This document shows positions 39,661 to 52,500 of a stretch of 64,000 nt of DNA, piece after piece. Numbering within the stretch: the first letter of the stretch is position 1; each line of letters begins with the position of its first letter. Origin of the DNA: Corticium candelabrum (lineage: Eukaryota; Porifera; Homoscleromorpha; Homosclerophorida; Plakinidae); the NCBI RefSeq assembly GCF_963422355.1, contig NC_085088.1:8826485-8890484 (forward strand), read 5' to 3'. The position numbers and the translations under genes were made by a program. Under the pieces are notes generated by a model. That model was not told the DNA's origin. It saw only the letters and a program-made list of their open reading frames with translations, and made no database searches.

Positions 39661-40658
39661 CCAGCAGGACCGAGTGTGAACTTCACCCCCGCTTAATTCA
39701 CAAACGACCATCTTACTGGTACCGCTCACGTGCAGAATCATGGCTAGCGACTCCCAGCGCCATCCTACGCCTGCCGCCGTCACCATTCCTCCATCGCCGT
39801 GAGACTTTGGAAGAGACAGAAAAAGAAAAATTCCAAGAAAAACAAAAAGCGACACAAAAGAGAAACCTGCACGTGGAATAGATTAAAGTGAATAAGGGAT
39901 GTGCATGCCCAGATCCACTCTCTCGTCTTGAAATGCCTTCTATCCACTGGGGCTAGTAATAGCAACAAGTAGAAAAGCAGAACAAGATGCAGTGGCTTGC
40001 CAGAAGCACGTTTCGGTCTGTGCAACTGCCAGAAAAGTATGCCACATTACCCTGCTGGAGTGCCTGATCCTTGCTGTAACTGTGAGTGCCAGCCACACCA
40101 GACTTCCAAAATTTACCTTCACATTTTGCAGAACTTACAAAACAAAGACAGTAGCATATTGGCTTAATGCTCCTATAGCTGTAGATTGTCACACCACTGA
40201 GTTGCATTTGGCACTGACGTTTTTTAATTGGCGGCCAGTACTCGCCATGTCATAATGTCGTTATAAAGCTTTGTGAGCTTTTTATTGAGACAAAGGCGCC
40301 ACCCCCCAGACTCACTCACGCTCTGCTAACATTACCGCTGTTGATCCGCGACTGCTTATTCGTCAGGGAGTACCCTGCTTATATCGCAGCTAACCTTTAT
40401 ATCTAAAGGCTGTTCCACTATCCGCCACCAGTGGACGCGCCCATTAGCAGACAGCTCTGCCTTGGGATATATATATATATATATATAACCTAGAGCTCGA
40501 GGCTAGCATATCAACACATGGACACGCAGGTAGACAGTACGTGTAGAATGTACTTGCATGACCAACTGTAATCCAGCATGTGCAGCTCATATTTCGGAGA
40601 TTACAATAGAAGACAGACCTGTAGCCTAGAACGACGACCACAGAAATACAAATTGTAG
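39661..40658. other. Region between LINE 1 and Gypsy element
   Basis: This may be LINE 5' untranslated sequence plus unrelated DNA. It contains a short (AT)n run near 40469-40488 followed by CTCGAGGCT (about 40497-40505), a possible single end of the foldback family. No gene was recognised. Confidence 0.35.
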
Positions 40659-40689
40659 TGGCTTTAGATAATTAGATTAGTAGACTATC

Positions 40690-40761
<72 letters not shown>

Positions 40762-40964
40762 GTGTATACTATTATATCTATATATATATATTTTATTTCA
40801 ACACAGATAACACATATCCGCCCTAAGGACGGAAGCACAAAGAGTCTAAGTCATAATAATTAGGTATATAGGTAGAATATCACTTAGCCTGCACACTAGC
40901 TGGTTGTTCAGTACTTTGAGCTATTCATCTGTTATTTATAGGTTCTATTGCGACAAACGTTACA
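40659..40964 (+). repeat. 5' LTR, interrupted by AT-rich insertion
   Basis: Matches the 3' LTR at both ends (TGGCTTTAGATAATTAGATT and AGCTATT...ACAAACGTTACA). It carries about 150 extra bases, mainly (AT)n, at roughly 40690-40860. Confidence 0.8.
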
Positions 40965-41224
40965 TAGTGTCAGGAGTGACTAGTAATGGAACAAGTAGAC
41001 CTAGAACAGCCACCAGAGCAGCTACCAAACCAGCCACCAGAGCAGCCAGTAGTTCAGCAGGCGCAGCAGCCTAACAAGCCGAACTCCCTCTCCATATGCA
41101 AGGTAGAATACCGCTACCCAAACCGCTAGTGGTCAAGGAAACCTTTCACAGCATTGGCGAGAGTGGCGACAGATATGTCTAGCTTGCAGGTACGAGACAC
41201 TAGACAGAGAGTAGCTACGAATCT

Positions 41225-42139
41225 CACCAGCGTAGCGTCCGTGGGGGGATGGGGGGAGGCTATAGGCCCCAAACATTTTGGGCGTGTCATTCCGCTTCAA
41301 GCAAAACTATAGTTTTAAGATACTAAACAGTGACAGTCCGCTTAATCTCAGAGTAGTATGTTGAGGATCGACGACGTTAATCGACTATATCTCTTTGACA
41401 ATACACATCATCATTTCAGTATAATAAAACCAGTGTTGAGAAGTCATGGACACGGAAAGTGCGCATGACCATCACTTATTTCAGACGTTTACTACGCTAT
41501 CCGGCAACGGAAGAGTCAAAGAAGACCCATCAAAAAAGCATGCAGAAGCCTATCCATCAGTTATTTTTAAGTAAGTGTAGTTAATTAAGGTCGACAACCC
41601 CATTGACTGCAGAATGGAATTTCCTGCTGCTAAAAATTGGTCAACGTCGTTTGCACTGAATTGGTCTTCTCGATTCTATTGTCATCGAAATGCCATTTAA
41701 TTTGCAATTGCATGACCATGGCATCGAGCCATGAAAACATTTTTGACACGGACTGTAACAGTGTTTCCATTCCTTTATACGCACACTAACGGCACTCAGT
41801 CCTGCAGTTTATTTGTAACCTGAAATTTATAATATTTACTTAGTTAGATGTATACAGACCAGGGCCGGATCCAGGAATTTTTGAAAGAGGGGGTTCACCT
41901 GGTAGCAGTTATTTATAGCATTACTAATTTTCTCTTTTCTAATGAAATTATATGAAATTATTGAACCACGCCTATTGGAAAAGAGGGGATTGCAACCCCC
42001 TGAACCCCCATCTGGATCCGGCCCTGCAGACTGCGAGCTACAAAAGTAGAAAATGGACGTGGCTTTGCATGTGAGAAATGGGCGTGCTTTACGGTCTAAT
42101 TATTAGCCCCCCAAACATGAGGACCACGCTACGCTGGTG
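41225..42139. mobile_element. TIR element inserted in Gypsy gag
   Basis: CACCAGCGTAGCGT at the left and ACGCTACGCTGGTG at the right are inverted. The flanks ctacgaatct (41215-41224) and ctacgattgt (42140-42149) agree at eight of ten bases, suggesting a 9-10 bp duplication of gag sequence. Inside is a second element at 41860-42026. Confidence 0.6.
41860..42026. mobile_element. MITE with CAGGGCCGGATCCAG ends, nested
   Basis: The 15-base terminal inverted repeats are perfect. The 167 bp element has further complementarity (AGGGGGTTC / GAACCCCC). CAGGG-type ends suggest the hAT group. It lies inside the element that interrupts gag, so it is a second-order insertion. Confidence 0.75.
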
Positions 42140-42899
42140 CTACGATTGTCACTTGCATAGGCGCAGACGCTCTGCGAATCTACAATTCGTTACCGTTCGA
42201 CAACGAGGCAGACAAATCAGAAATGGACAAAGTGCTCGCTATGATGGAAAAGTACTGCATGTCTAGGAGAGACGAATGTAATTTATGAGAGATTTATTTT
42301 CAACTAGAGAGCGCAGCAAGAAGGCGAAACGTTTGACCAATTTCTCACAGCACTGAAAGAGCTCGCAAAGACATGCAACTTTGTGGCAATGCACGATGAA
42401 CTAGAATAGTGCGAGACAGAATTGTTGTTGGAGTCAGACAATTATAGCGTGAGAAACTCCTCCTGCAAATGAAGAACCTCAGCCTTCACGAATGCCTAGA
42501 CAGATGCCGAGCAAGCGAATCAACGAATGAACAGATGAGAGTGATGACTGCAAAGGACACAGTACACACCGTGCAAGGGCAACGCAGAAGCAGAGTCAGA
42601 AGCAGCAGAAGCCAGAGGCAAATTCCAGAGAGATACAGGACCTTCTCAAGAATGCAAATATTGTGGCGAAAGGTATTGGGAAGCACCATAAACAAGAGCA
42701 TGTGGCAAACTGCACCACCACAGAAGCATGTGCAAATCTGAGACACGAAATCACGGAAACAAACATGAAGAATGAAGACTATGACAGTGATGAGACCTAG
42801 AGCAGTGACGTCTCACAGACTGAATATGCACTGACATTGACATTGACTGACAAGCAGACTGTCAACACTTGATGGACAACATCCAAATCGAATATATGC

Positions 42900-43344
42900 A
42901 AAAATGGAAGTGTCTGGATAGAGAATAGTATTCCAATTGGACACAGGAGCCACCTGCAATGTCCTAAGGAAAGCTAATCTAAGCACAGTTGAGAACCTGA
43001 AGGAAACAAGACAGATCCTATCTCTATATGATGGAAGTACCATTACACCCATTGGGAAGTGCCAAGTGATTGTTAGAAACCCAAAGAATGGCAGAAGCTA
43101 TCTCACACAATTTGTGGGGGTCGAAAAGGCACCAGTTGCAATACTGGGAGCAAAAGCTGTGCAACAAATGCAATTACTACATGTACACAAAGAGAACATT
43201 CAGATGGTGACCACTCAGCAGAAGAAGGCACCACAAGCAGCAAAGCACAAGATAAGTGGATTGACAAAGCAAGATGTTGTGAACAAATACCCAGAAGTAT
43301 TCCAAGGAGAGACGACTGGAAGGAAAGCTAAAACTAGAAGTTGA
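42900..43344 (+). pseudogene. Gypsy aspartic protease remnant
   Basis: QLDTGATCNV gives the catalytic DTG-type triad near 42935, followed by LSLYDGSTITPIGKC and an APVAILGAKAVQQM segment that fits the flap and C-terminal part of a retroviral-type protease. It runs on toward the RT without a clean boundary. Confidence 0.75.
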
Positions 43345-44090
43345 CGATACGGTAAAAACAGTGAGATTACCAGTTAGGAGAATACCGCTATCAGTCAAAG
43401 CAGAGTTGAAAAAGGAGCTGGACCGTTTAGAGAAAATGGACATTATCTAGAGAGAAGACAAGCCCACGGATTGGATATCCAGTTTGGTTGTTGTGCATAA
43501 ACCAAATGGAAAATTACAAATATGCATTGATCCAAAGCCTCTGAATAGAGTGCTCAAGCGAACTCACTATCTCTTACCAACCTTGGAAGGCCTATTGCCA
43601 GAATTAATCCAAAGAGTCAAGCCTACTGACTACACTTGCGACACCCTAGGGTCGATACAGATGGAAGCGAATGCCCTTCCAAGTTTGGCATCTCCCCGGC
43701 GCCTGAGATATTCCAAAGAAGACTAGCTGCAGCAATACAGAATCTACCAGGAGTTTACACAGTTGCAGATGACATATTAGTGATTGGCAAGGGAGCAACC
43801 CAACAAGCAGCCAGGAATGATCATGATTCAAAGATAATCCAATTGTTGAATAAATGCAGAGAAAAGGGATTGAAGCTGAATCAATAAAAATGCAAAATAG
43901 CCATGCCCCAATTTGCATATATGGGACATATACTGACAGACAATGGACTTAAACCAGACCCTGCAAAAGTTGCAGCAATTCAGAAAATGCAGAATCCTCA
44001 AGACAGAGCAGGAGTTAGAAGACTCATGGGAATGGTAAACTATTTGTAAAAGTTTGTCAGCAACTTTCTGATCTATGCGAGCCACTCAGG
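43345..44090 (+). pseudogene. Gypsy reverse transcriptase remnant with palm deletion
   Basis: Frames show VRRIPLSVKAELKKELDRLE, SSLVVVHKPNGKLQICIDPK PLN, then FGISPAPEIFQRRL and VYTVADDILV with the catalytic DD, then GHILTDNGLKPDPAKVAAI. Most of the block between PELIQR and FGISPAPE, which normally bears the first catalytic aspartate, is missing or scrambled (about 43610-43690). Stops occur at 43449 and 43885. Confidence 0.8.
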
Positions 44091-44108
44091 CAGCTCACAA
44101 AACAAGAT

Positions 44109-44620
44109 GTGGAATTTTGCTGGACAAGCACACATGATGCACTATTTGAGAGAATCGAAACAGCAGTGACAGCGACTCCAGTGTTGAAGTACTTTGACCC
44201 AGTAGAAGAGGTAACAGTACAATGTGATGAGTCTAAGATAGGCCTTGGAGCAGCCCTAATGCAGAAAGGACAGCCTGTTGTTTACACAAGCAGAGCCTTG
44301 ACAGAAACAGAAAAGAATTAAGCATTAATAGAGCAGGAATTGCTCTCTATTATGTTTGGAGTCGAGAAATTCCACTCCTATATACATATGGAAGGACAAT
44401 GAATGTGGAAACAGACCACAAGCCACTGGAAACAATATATTGCAAGCCTCTACAGTCTACACCAAAATTACGCCTACAAAAGTATGACATCAACACTGTC
44501 TACAAGCAAAGCAAGCACATGTATTTGGCAGACACACTGTCGAGAGAATACATGCAAGGAACTCAAGGAAGTGATACCGACAATTCATAAATTGTTCAGA
44601 TGCAGACAGAGCTTGAAAGA
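44109..44620 (+). pseudogene. Gypsy RNase H remnant
   Basis: VQCDESKIGLGAALMQ, VVYTSRALTETEKN, EQELLSIMFGVEKFHSYI, ETDHKPLETIY and KHMYLADTLSRE are the standard Gypsy RNase H blocks in order. The expected first acidic site (usually CDAS) reads CDES. A stop follows TETEKN at 44319. Confidence 0.82.
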
Positions 44621-44633
44621 GACTTAGAATGTA

Positions 44634-45650
44634 TTGACATGGTACAGGATTGTAACAGGATGGCCAGAAGCTAGGCATGAAGTCACAAGCTATGAAATAC
44701 GACAATACCACAATGTCAGAGAGGACTTGGTAGAACAAGATGGACTGATATTTCATGGACAAAGGATGGTAATACGGCAGTCCTACCGACGGAAAGTGTT
44801 GGAAAGAATACACAGCTCACACATTGGCATTAATGGTTGTATTCGAAGGGCAAGAGACTGCGTACATTGGCCAGGAATGAATAGTGCAGTGAATGAGTAC
44901 GTGGAGAAATGCTTGATTTGCCGGTCCTTTGAAACAACTCAGCAGAAGAAAACACTCTAAAGCCACGACGTGCCAAATAGACCATGGGCCAAACTTAGAG
45001 CAGATCTTTTCACCTTTCAAGACAAAGAATACCTCATCACAGTGGACTATTATAGTAACTTCTTTGAAGTAGATCGACTAGACACAACCTCATCAGAGGA
45101 AGTAATTTATCAGCTGAAGAAACATTTTGCCAGGCATGGAATCCCAGATTTATTGATAACTGACAACTGGCCACAATTTTCGTCCAACATGCTTCAGGGC
45201 CACCCCTAGTCAAATGGGAAGCCAAAAACGCTGTAAAGACGTGCAAACAACTGATGAAGAAAGCAAGGAAAGCACAAACAGACCCTTGGCTAGCAGTTTT
45301 AGATGACAGAAATACACCGACTCAAGGGATGACATCAAACCCAGTTCGCAGGCTTATGAACCGAAGGACTGAGACCCTGTTGCCAATAGCAACGTCATTA
45401 CTACAACCCAAAGTTACCAAAGAAAGAAAACAATACAATGAACAAAGGACAGACAAAAGAAGTATTATGACCAACGAGCCAGAGACTTATCAGAACTGAA
45501 AGAAAATCAAACAGTAAGAATACAACTCTTCACGAAAGCAAAAGAGTGGCAGAAAGCAACAGTAACCAAACAACTATCAAACAGGTCTTACGAAGTAAAA
45601 ACATTATCAGGTACAACATACCAAAGGAATAGGATACTTTAAAGCCAACC
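44634..45650 (+). pseudogene. Gypsy integrase remnant
   Basis: The H2C2 zinc domain (HSSHIGINGCIRRARDCVHW and CLICRSFE) lies in 44634-44960. The DDE core starts with LRADLFTFQDKEYLITVDYY and continues to LITDNWPQF (44970-45209). After a frameshift, CKQLMKKARK and DPWLAVLDDRNTPTQGM lead to the C-terminal region (45254-45499). A (CAA)n run follows at about 45701-45728. Confidence 0.82.
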
Positions 45651-45869
45651 AAGGAACCAGCTATAAACAGTTGCAGCACCTGAAAAGGGCTCTGCAAAGA
45701 ACAACAACAACAACAACAACAACAACAGAGAACAACAAAGACAACAACAGAAGTCCAACAACCATGTCAGACAAGAAGTGGAAGAACAATCAAAAGACCA
45801 AGTTATCTCAAGGATTACACTACTTAATTTTAAAAAATACTAGATAATTCATGGTTCTTTTTGAAGGAG

Positions 45870-46015
45870 TGGCTTTAGATAATTAGATTAGTAGACTATA
45901 TATAGGTAGAATAGCACTTAGCAGCATGCACTCACTCGATGTTAGCCTAACTAGTTGTACTGTACTTTGAGCTATTGATATATTATACGTTGTATTGCAA
46001 TATACAAACGTTACA
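45870..46015 (+). repeat. 3' LTR
   Basis: A 146 bp sequence begins TGGCTTTAGATAATTAGATT and ends ACAAACGTTACA, matching the outer parts of the 5' LTR. It is preceded by a short purine run GAAGGAG. Confidence 0.82.
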
Positions 46016-46586
46016 CTCTCAACGGTAGCTTCCGTCTAGCTACATTTTACGAAAATCTTTTTATCGCAGTTGACCCTGCAGTTGGGGAATTTTTAAACTT
46101 GCTCTAGTCATCAAATCACACACAACGTTAGCTCTTGGAGAGTGATATTACAATTATGAATGTTCATGATGCATTTGAAACGTGTCTACAGATCAATTCA
46201 TTTTGAATTACGCTGGTGTCGGGTGATTACTAGCTGCTGATATCAACATGCATAGACACGGTAATAACAACGACTCAAGAGAATTTGTCTTATTTTCTCT
46301 AATAGAATGTATAGCTACAGAATACATACAAACAGTCAATTTGTAGGAAAGAGGCACAGTTACTAGAGAGCGACTGTATTGGCTGTGCATTCACAGTCCA
46401 CCAAGTAGTCTTGTGTATACTATAGTCCACATATTCATTCCTAGCAGAGCTAGGGTCTTATTTATATCTGCTACATACATGACGTTTAGAGCAACCCATC
46501 TGTTGATATATTCAATGGGTGAAACATTAACTGTTTCGGCAAATTATACAAAATTTGCATGGCATTCTATTTCTCTGCACCTAAAA
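46016..46586. other. Intergenic stretch between Gypsy element and MIEAP-like gene
   Basis: Nothing recognised; it should contain the 3' end of the minus-strand MIEAP-like transcript. Confidence 0.35.
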
Positions 46587-49500
46587 TCAAGTTATAACCC
46601 ACCCTTTGCATAAAACCTTGTCCACAGAAACATCAATGAATGCTGGCCAGACATATTGTTTCACATGAACTCCAGTTGTTGATGAAGAATGGTATCGTCT
46701 GTGTCGGTCTGTCTGAAATTGAATACCATCAAAACTTTCAAACGTGTAGGAGTTTCCTTGACATTTGACATCAAGTAAGAACTTAAGGCAGTCCATGACA
46801 AATAATGCTACACTTTGGATGACTGATTCCTCACAAGACTCAGACCACTGAACAGGAAGTTTAATAAAACGAAGAACATCCTGTCACAATGACAAGAGAA
46901 TAAAAACATAGCCCTTTTACAAACTATGGCACAAAGATTTGGCTTACCTCTTTTATTGAATTTATGTCTATAGCCTTATCTTTGTTACTCCTCAGATTTA
47001 ACAACACTGTTGCACGAATGGAGTCTCTCACCTCACCTCTATTGCTTTCATTGCAATGTAGAAACTCTGAGACAGATGACACTTGGTTCATAATACATCG
47101 ATCTGTAGCAGCAATGCATTCCTAGGGAGAAATAGTATCAAGGAATTAAAGTACCTAAGCAATGAAGTATGATCATCAACCACTTCTCATACAGTAATTA
47201 CTGGTATTTGTTATCAATAATTATTCCAGCAAGCATTTAGCTGGACAAGTGTCAAGAAATACCACTAGAGTAGAATTCCTCCATTGTGTTGTAAAACACT
47301 CTCAAGTCGACTATCAGAAGGTTCGGTATAATCCAGTATATGACAGCACCTCTAGTGCAAGTCTGGGTGCACACCCGCAAAATGGTGGAGCCCAAAGATG
47401 AGACTGGATCGACCCAGTCTCGCTCCGCCCAGATCGGAGTCTAGGCAAGGATACCGTCAAGCCAACACTTGTTTAGTTCTAAGTGCTGTATTTTACAAGC
47501 TTTTAGCTAGCTCCCTCAAGTTGCCGCCAACAAGCCTTCAAAGTGTGAAACTGCCATAACCTGAGAACTAAGCTGTTTCCGCAAATCTATCCATTGAAAT
47601 CCCAAAACAGAACCTTAAATTTTACACACACCCCCCTTGAACCTTGAAATCGGCCGTCATAACATGACAATACTGTCTCATCATACTGACGAGATTAGAA
47701 GCGTGTAAGCTACTGCTAGGGAAAATTATTCTTCTCCTGGAACTGTCACATTTGGTGTGTTTGAAGTCCCAGATCATCTATATACAACTTCTTGTACAGT
47801 TTCAACAAACTATAACATGTTGTGTAGATGTATCATAATAATTGTTTCTTTCCTGTTTCCTTTTCTCTTGTTCTTTTAGTAATCTATTGTTTCTTCTTTG
47901 ACTCAAATTTGCTGTACAACTGTCATACCAAGCCTTTCTATCTTGTGCTATCTCATACCAATCTGTTAGCATATAAGTTCCTTTAGGTCTCTGTGTATTC
48001 TATCTTTCAAGCATAACTTCACACCATGAAAAGGTCTTTTTGCTAGTAACCAACCAAAGAGAATACGGTTGGGTATCCTAGACTCAGCCATTCTGGTAGT
48101 GTGCCCCAACCACCGTATATGTTTAAGCATCACTTCTTCTTCAATAGTCCCTTCCATACCCAATTTGGCCCTCAACTGCAAAGAAGCAATCCTTTCTGCC
48201 ATTTGTTGACTTCTGGTAACTCCAAGAATTGATCTCCAGCAATGGTTATGGAATGTCTCTAGCTTCTGAGATGAGGCACATTTAGTAGCCCTAGTTGTGG
48301 CCCCATATAACAAGGTTCCAAGTACTACAGCTTTATAAACACATTTCTTTGTGTTTACTGTCAACTTGTTTTGAAAAAGTGACTTTCAATTTCCCAAAAG
48401 ATCTACCAGCTGCCGCTATTCGGTGTTCTACATCACAGTGAATGGAACCATTACAATGTATTACAGAGCCAAGATATATGAATTGTTGACAATCTCCAAG
48501 TTTATTTCGGCAAATTGAAATGAATGCAGTTGTTGAGGATCATAGTCACAACCAACCATTATTACTTTCATCTTTTCCATAATGACAGTTAGACCCCATT
48601 TGCTACATGCGTCAAACGTGTCTCTATAGAATGTGCAAAATCATTTGGCTACCATAGCAATGTCATCAGTAAACTGTAGTTCATTCCAAACAGTCTTACT
48701 GAAAGATTTTGATCTGGAGCCTAATAGAAGTCCATCCATGTTATACAAAATGGTAATCCCATCTTCTTTACACAAATTGCACCAATCTTCCACAAAACAG
48801 ATTGAAAAATAAGTTGAAAAGCGTTGGAGCCATAGTGCACCCTAGTTGTAAACCATTTTTCACATTAATGTCAACATCTAATGTTTGTAATCATATTTTC
48901 ATGGAAAAAATTTCACCAAATTGAGTAGTACAGACGAAAAGCCATGTTTCTTTAATATCTGCCATAAGGCTTCTCTTGGTATACTAACATAAGCCTCCCT
49001 CAAATCCACAAAAGATATGTATAATCTGTGTTCAAGGGACTTCTCTATTGATCGCCACCGACAAATCTACACACCCACGTCCTTTTTGAAAACCGATCTG
49101 AGACTCTGCCAATTCTGCATCAGCCACAGATTGAAAGTGCTGTTGTAAAATGCGGCCAAACAGTTTCCCAAAGACGTCTAACAAACTGATGCCTCTCCAG
49201 TTATGACACATGCTCAAATCTCCTTGTTTAGGCACTAGAACTATCACAGCGTCTACACAAGACTTTGGAACCTTTTGTTCCTTCTATACTGTTGAAAACA
49301 AGTCTAAACCATACTCCTGAAAAACCATACTGACATGTTTGACTAACTCTGAGAATAGGCTGTCTTTCCCTCCAGATTTGCCACATTTGGGGTAAAAGAC
49401 AATGCATCAGTTAATTCCTCTAAAGATGATGTATGTTTCATATCCTCTTGTAAAGGTCTTTCTCTCCCTGCGTCAATAGTCTTGTTATCAAAAGAAGAAG

Positions 49501-52500
49501 GTATGTTTAAGACACTTGTGTGAAATGGTCACACCATCGTGTACACTCTTCAGACATTGTTCTACGAAGGTCTCCATTCTCATTCCTGATAGAACTGGGG
49601 ACAGATGGATGCAACCCTTCAAAAGACTTCTGAAACTGTTTAATACGCTTCCATGGAGAGCCAGATCTTTCTACTGTAAGTTCGATTTCAGTAGCATTTT
49701 CTCTTACCTATTTGTTCTTTACTTGTCTAATTAGCTATGGCACAATGGCTCTCTGTTTGGTGTACTTTAATTTATCAAGTAGACTATTTGTCAACAAAAC
49801 TTGCGATGCAAAATGTCCCACTTCGATAAGCTGGAGCCCAAAGATTAGACTGGATCCAGTCTCGCTCCACCTGGATTGTCTAGGCAAGGATACCGTCAAG
49901 CCTAACACCAGTTTAGCTCTCAGCACTGTACTGTACAACTTTTAGCTAGCTCCCTCAATATCCGTGATCAAGCCTTCAAAGTGTGAAACTGCCATACCTG
50001 AGAACTAAGCAGTTTTCCACAATCTATCTATTGAAAACAACCTTTTACACACGACACACACACACAACAACAACAACAAACAAACAAACAACAGTAAGAC
50101 CCAACAGATGCAACTAGCTGAATGGCTGCAATATTAATTAACAATGTACACCAAATACGCAATGCCTGTTTACATGTAACGCAATTACATCAGATTAAAT
50201 CATTCAGAAAGTGATGTGATTAAAGTTCACAAGACAAGATAATATGCATGCAACAATGATTCCACAACTACTAATAACCCTCCTCAAGCCTACTTACTGG
50301 TCAGTTGTTTTCTTGATGTAGCTCAGTGTTTTTACAAGCATGCTAAATTATCTACACCACAAGAATATATCCATGCATTATAGTCCTTATAATTAGACTC
50401 TCAATTGGGTCCATCCAGTGTTGTAGCCAGAGAATTTTCACCCAGGCCTACTTGATATTAACAACATCTTTTTCTATTAATTAATTTTATACTAATCAAT
50501 TAATCCTCAGTGGCATTGCCTTCTGTAAGTTGGACACACGCTCTACATGAATTTGTACCCAGAATTCAAAGATCAAAGAGTAATAAACGTAGTATAGACA
50601 CAGCAGCGTGGCAGCATGCTTGTATGTATTAGGGAAGATTTTTTGAAAGATGGGAGTCACCAAAGAAGAACGCTCTCCTCTCTTAGTTGGCCCAAATGAG
50701 TTAAGTGTGACCTTATCGTTTGCTACGGATTTTGCCGCTTTGGATCATTGCCGCTCTTGGCTTTTTAGAGACACAAACCAGGATAACCCTTATCCTGGAT
50801 ACTGCAACGCTTTGACTCATATAAACTGGAGGACCGAGACTAGGCTAATCCAGACAGTAAGAAAGGTGATGTAAGTTGCACCTACCCACTGGATACACAA
50901 ACCACCTACTCTAGAATGATAATTATTTGCCATTATACAGTACACTACTGCCAAACATGAAATACCTGCTAGAGAAGGAAGAGTGTATGGACTACCAAGA
51001 CCCATAAATTTTACTGGGGGCTTGACCTGGGTAGGCCCATGGCTATGCCACTGTTCCATTACGTGCTGTTACAGAAGATGTGATAACAACATGCAACTTG
51101 ATATGCAGGAAGTGTTCACAATATGTCACCTTAAAAATTTCCAGAGCAAAATGATTCAAATCATCTTCAGTAAGGTTATCAAAAGAATCCAACTGATCCA
51201 GCAATTGTAAGACACTGCTGTCATACAACTCAGTATAACGCCTTGCCAACTCTGAGGATCTTTGAGGATCACCCAGTGACTCTGACAGTCCAGACTGCTC
51301 TACTTGCCGCTTAGCTTGTGACTCCAACCTGCAGTGTGGAAAGTACAAATGTAATGACAGTCAGTGTTGTTGTGTAGAGCTTTCATATAATCTCCAGCAC
51401 CATAATAATCCCACATTCCAACGTAGCAAAAAATCCTGTAATATACTGTAACAAATAATACAGCTACATTTACCGTACCGTTCACGAAGATCTGAGACCT
51501 GCTTTAAAAGTGATTTATTTTCATCCTATAGAAACATGCACAATCATCTCATCTCTCCAATACTGACACCACAATGTTCCTTGCTTCCAACACAGTTTGT
51601 GTTGTTGCCAGATCAAAGTTGATTGCTGTCAGCTAACCTGAATACAATTAACTTGAAGATTTTCTTCTTCATGAGACTTCAGCATTGCTTTCATTTCCTC
51701 TTCTGCAGCCAACCTGTCAAAAAACAGTATCATGACTATCACAAGACACTGATTTCTACCTACTGCAGGAAGGTTGATAAATGCAATCAATATCTAGCTG
51801 TACTGGCTTGCAAAGTCACTTCATGCAGGTAGCAAAGTTTATGAGAGCAGCTGCAAAAGTTTCATGTAGCTTATGCACAAGATAATACAGAAGGTACGCA
51901 TACAACAAATTTCATTTCATTCAAATATGTACTATCAGAAGTAAACATGGCATATGTGGTACAGCAAGAAACAAAACAAGCTAAGCCTGCATTGGCTAAG
52001 TACTTTCCAATGGAAAAATTTCAAACAATAATTATAGTTAACCAGTCTATTGGAACTGCACAATTGTTATTAGTCTATAGTTTCATAGTGTCCACAGAGT
52101 AGAACTGTGACAGTGACTCAATTAAACTCTTAATATTTATTAAGCTACGAGCGTAAAAGAAGGACACCACAATAAGTGGTGGACTGCTTTGCGAGAAGCT
52201 CACTCTAAACAGGCTGAATTGACTTCCGGTCTGTCTGTTGGTATGTCACTATGTTTGTTTGCTTGTACCTATATTTCTTTGTAAGCGTGTGTTACGCTCG
52301 TGGAGTTTGTTGAGCCAATCAGCAATCGTTTTGGGACGCAAAACGTAGGTGACGTAACAATAGCATATCGGCGTGAATCACTTGTGGGAATTTGTTGAGC
52401 CAATCGGCAGTCCTTTGGCACACCAACAATGGGTGACGTAGCAATCACACGCATTATGACAGAAAGCCGAGATGTCATATCCATAGTAAAAACGTTAAAC

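Larger units (their letters stand above)
40986..42805 (+). pseudogene. Gypsy gag remnant, split by insertion
   Basis: The ATG at 40986 starts a proline/glutamine-rich segment (EQPPEQLPNQPPEQP), broken within 150 bases. After an insertion at about 41225-42139 the gag frame resumes (LRIYNSLPF...FDQFLTALKELAKTCNF) with in-frame stops. Near 42650 it shows CKYCGERY, the start of a zinc knuckle. Confidence 0.7.
40659..46015 (+). mobile_element. Gypsy-type LTR retrotransposon, degenerate, with nested insertions
   Basis: Short LTRs (TGGCTTTAGATAATTAGATT...CGTTACA) flank gag, protease, RT, RNase H and integrase remnants in Ty3/Gypsy order. The sequence after the 5' LTR (TAGTGTCAGGAGTGACTAG) resembles a primer-binding site for a leucine tRNA, and AAGGAG precedes the 3' LTR. 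Several stops and frameshifts, a deletion in RT and insertions in gag and the 5' LTR show it is inactive. The bases flanking the two LTRs do not match, so no target duplication is evident. Confidence 0.88.
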
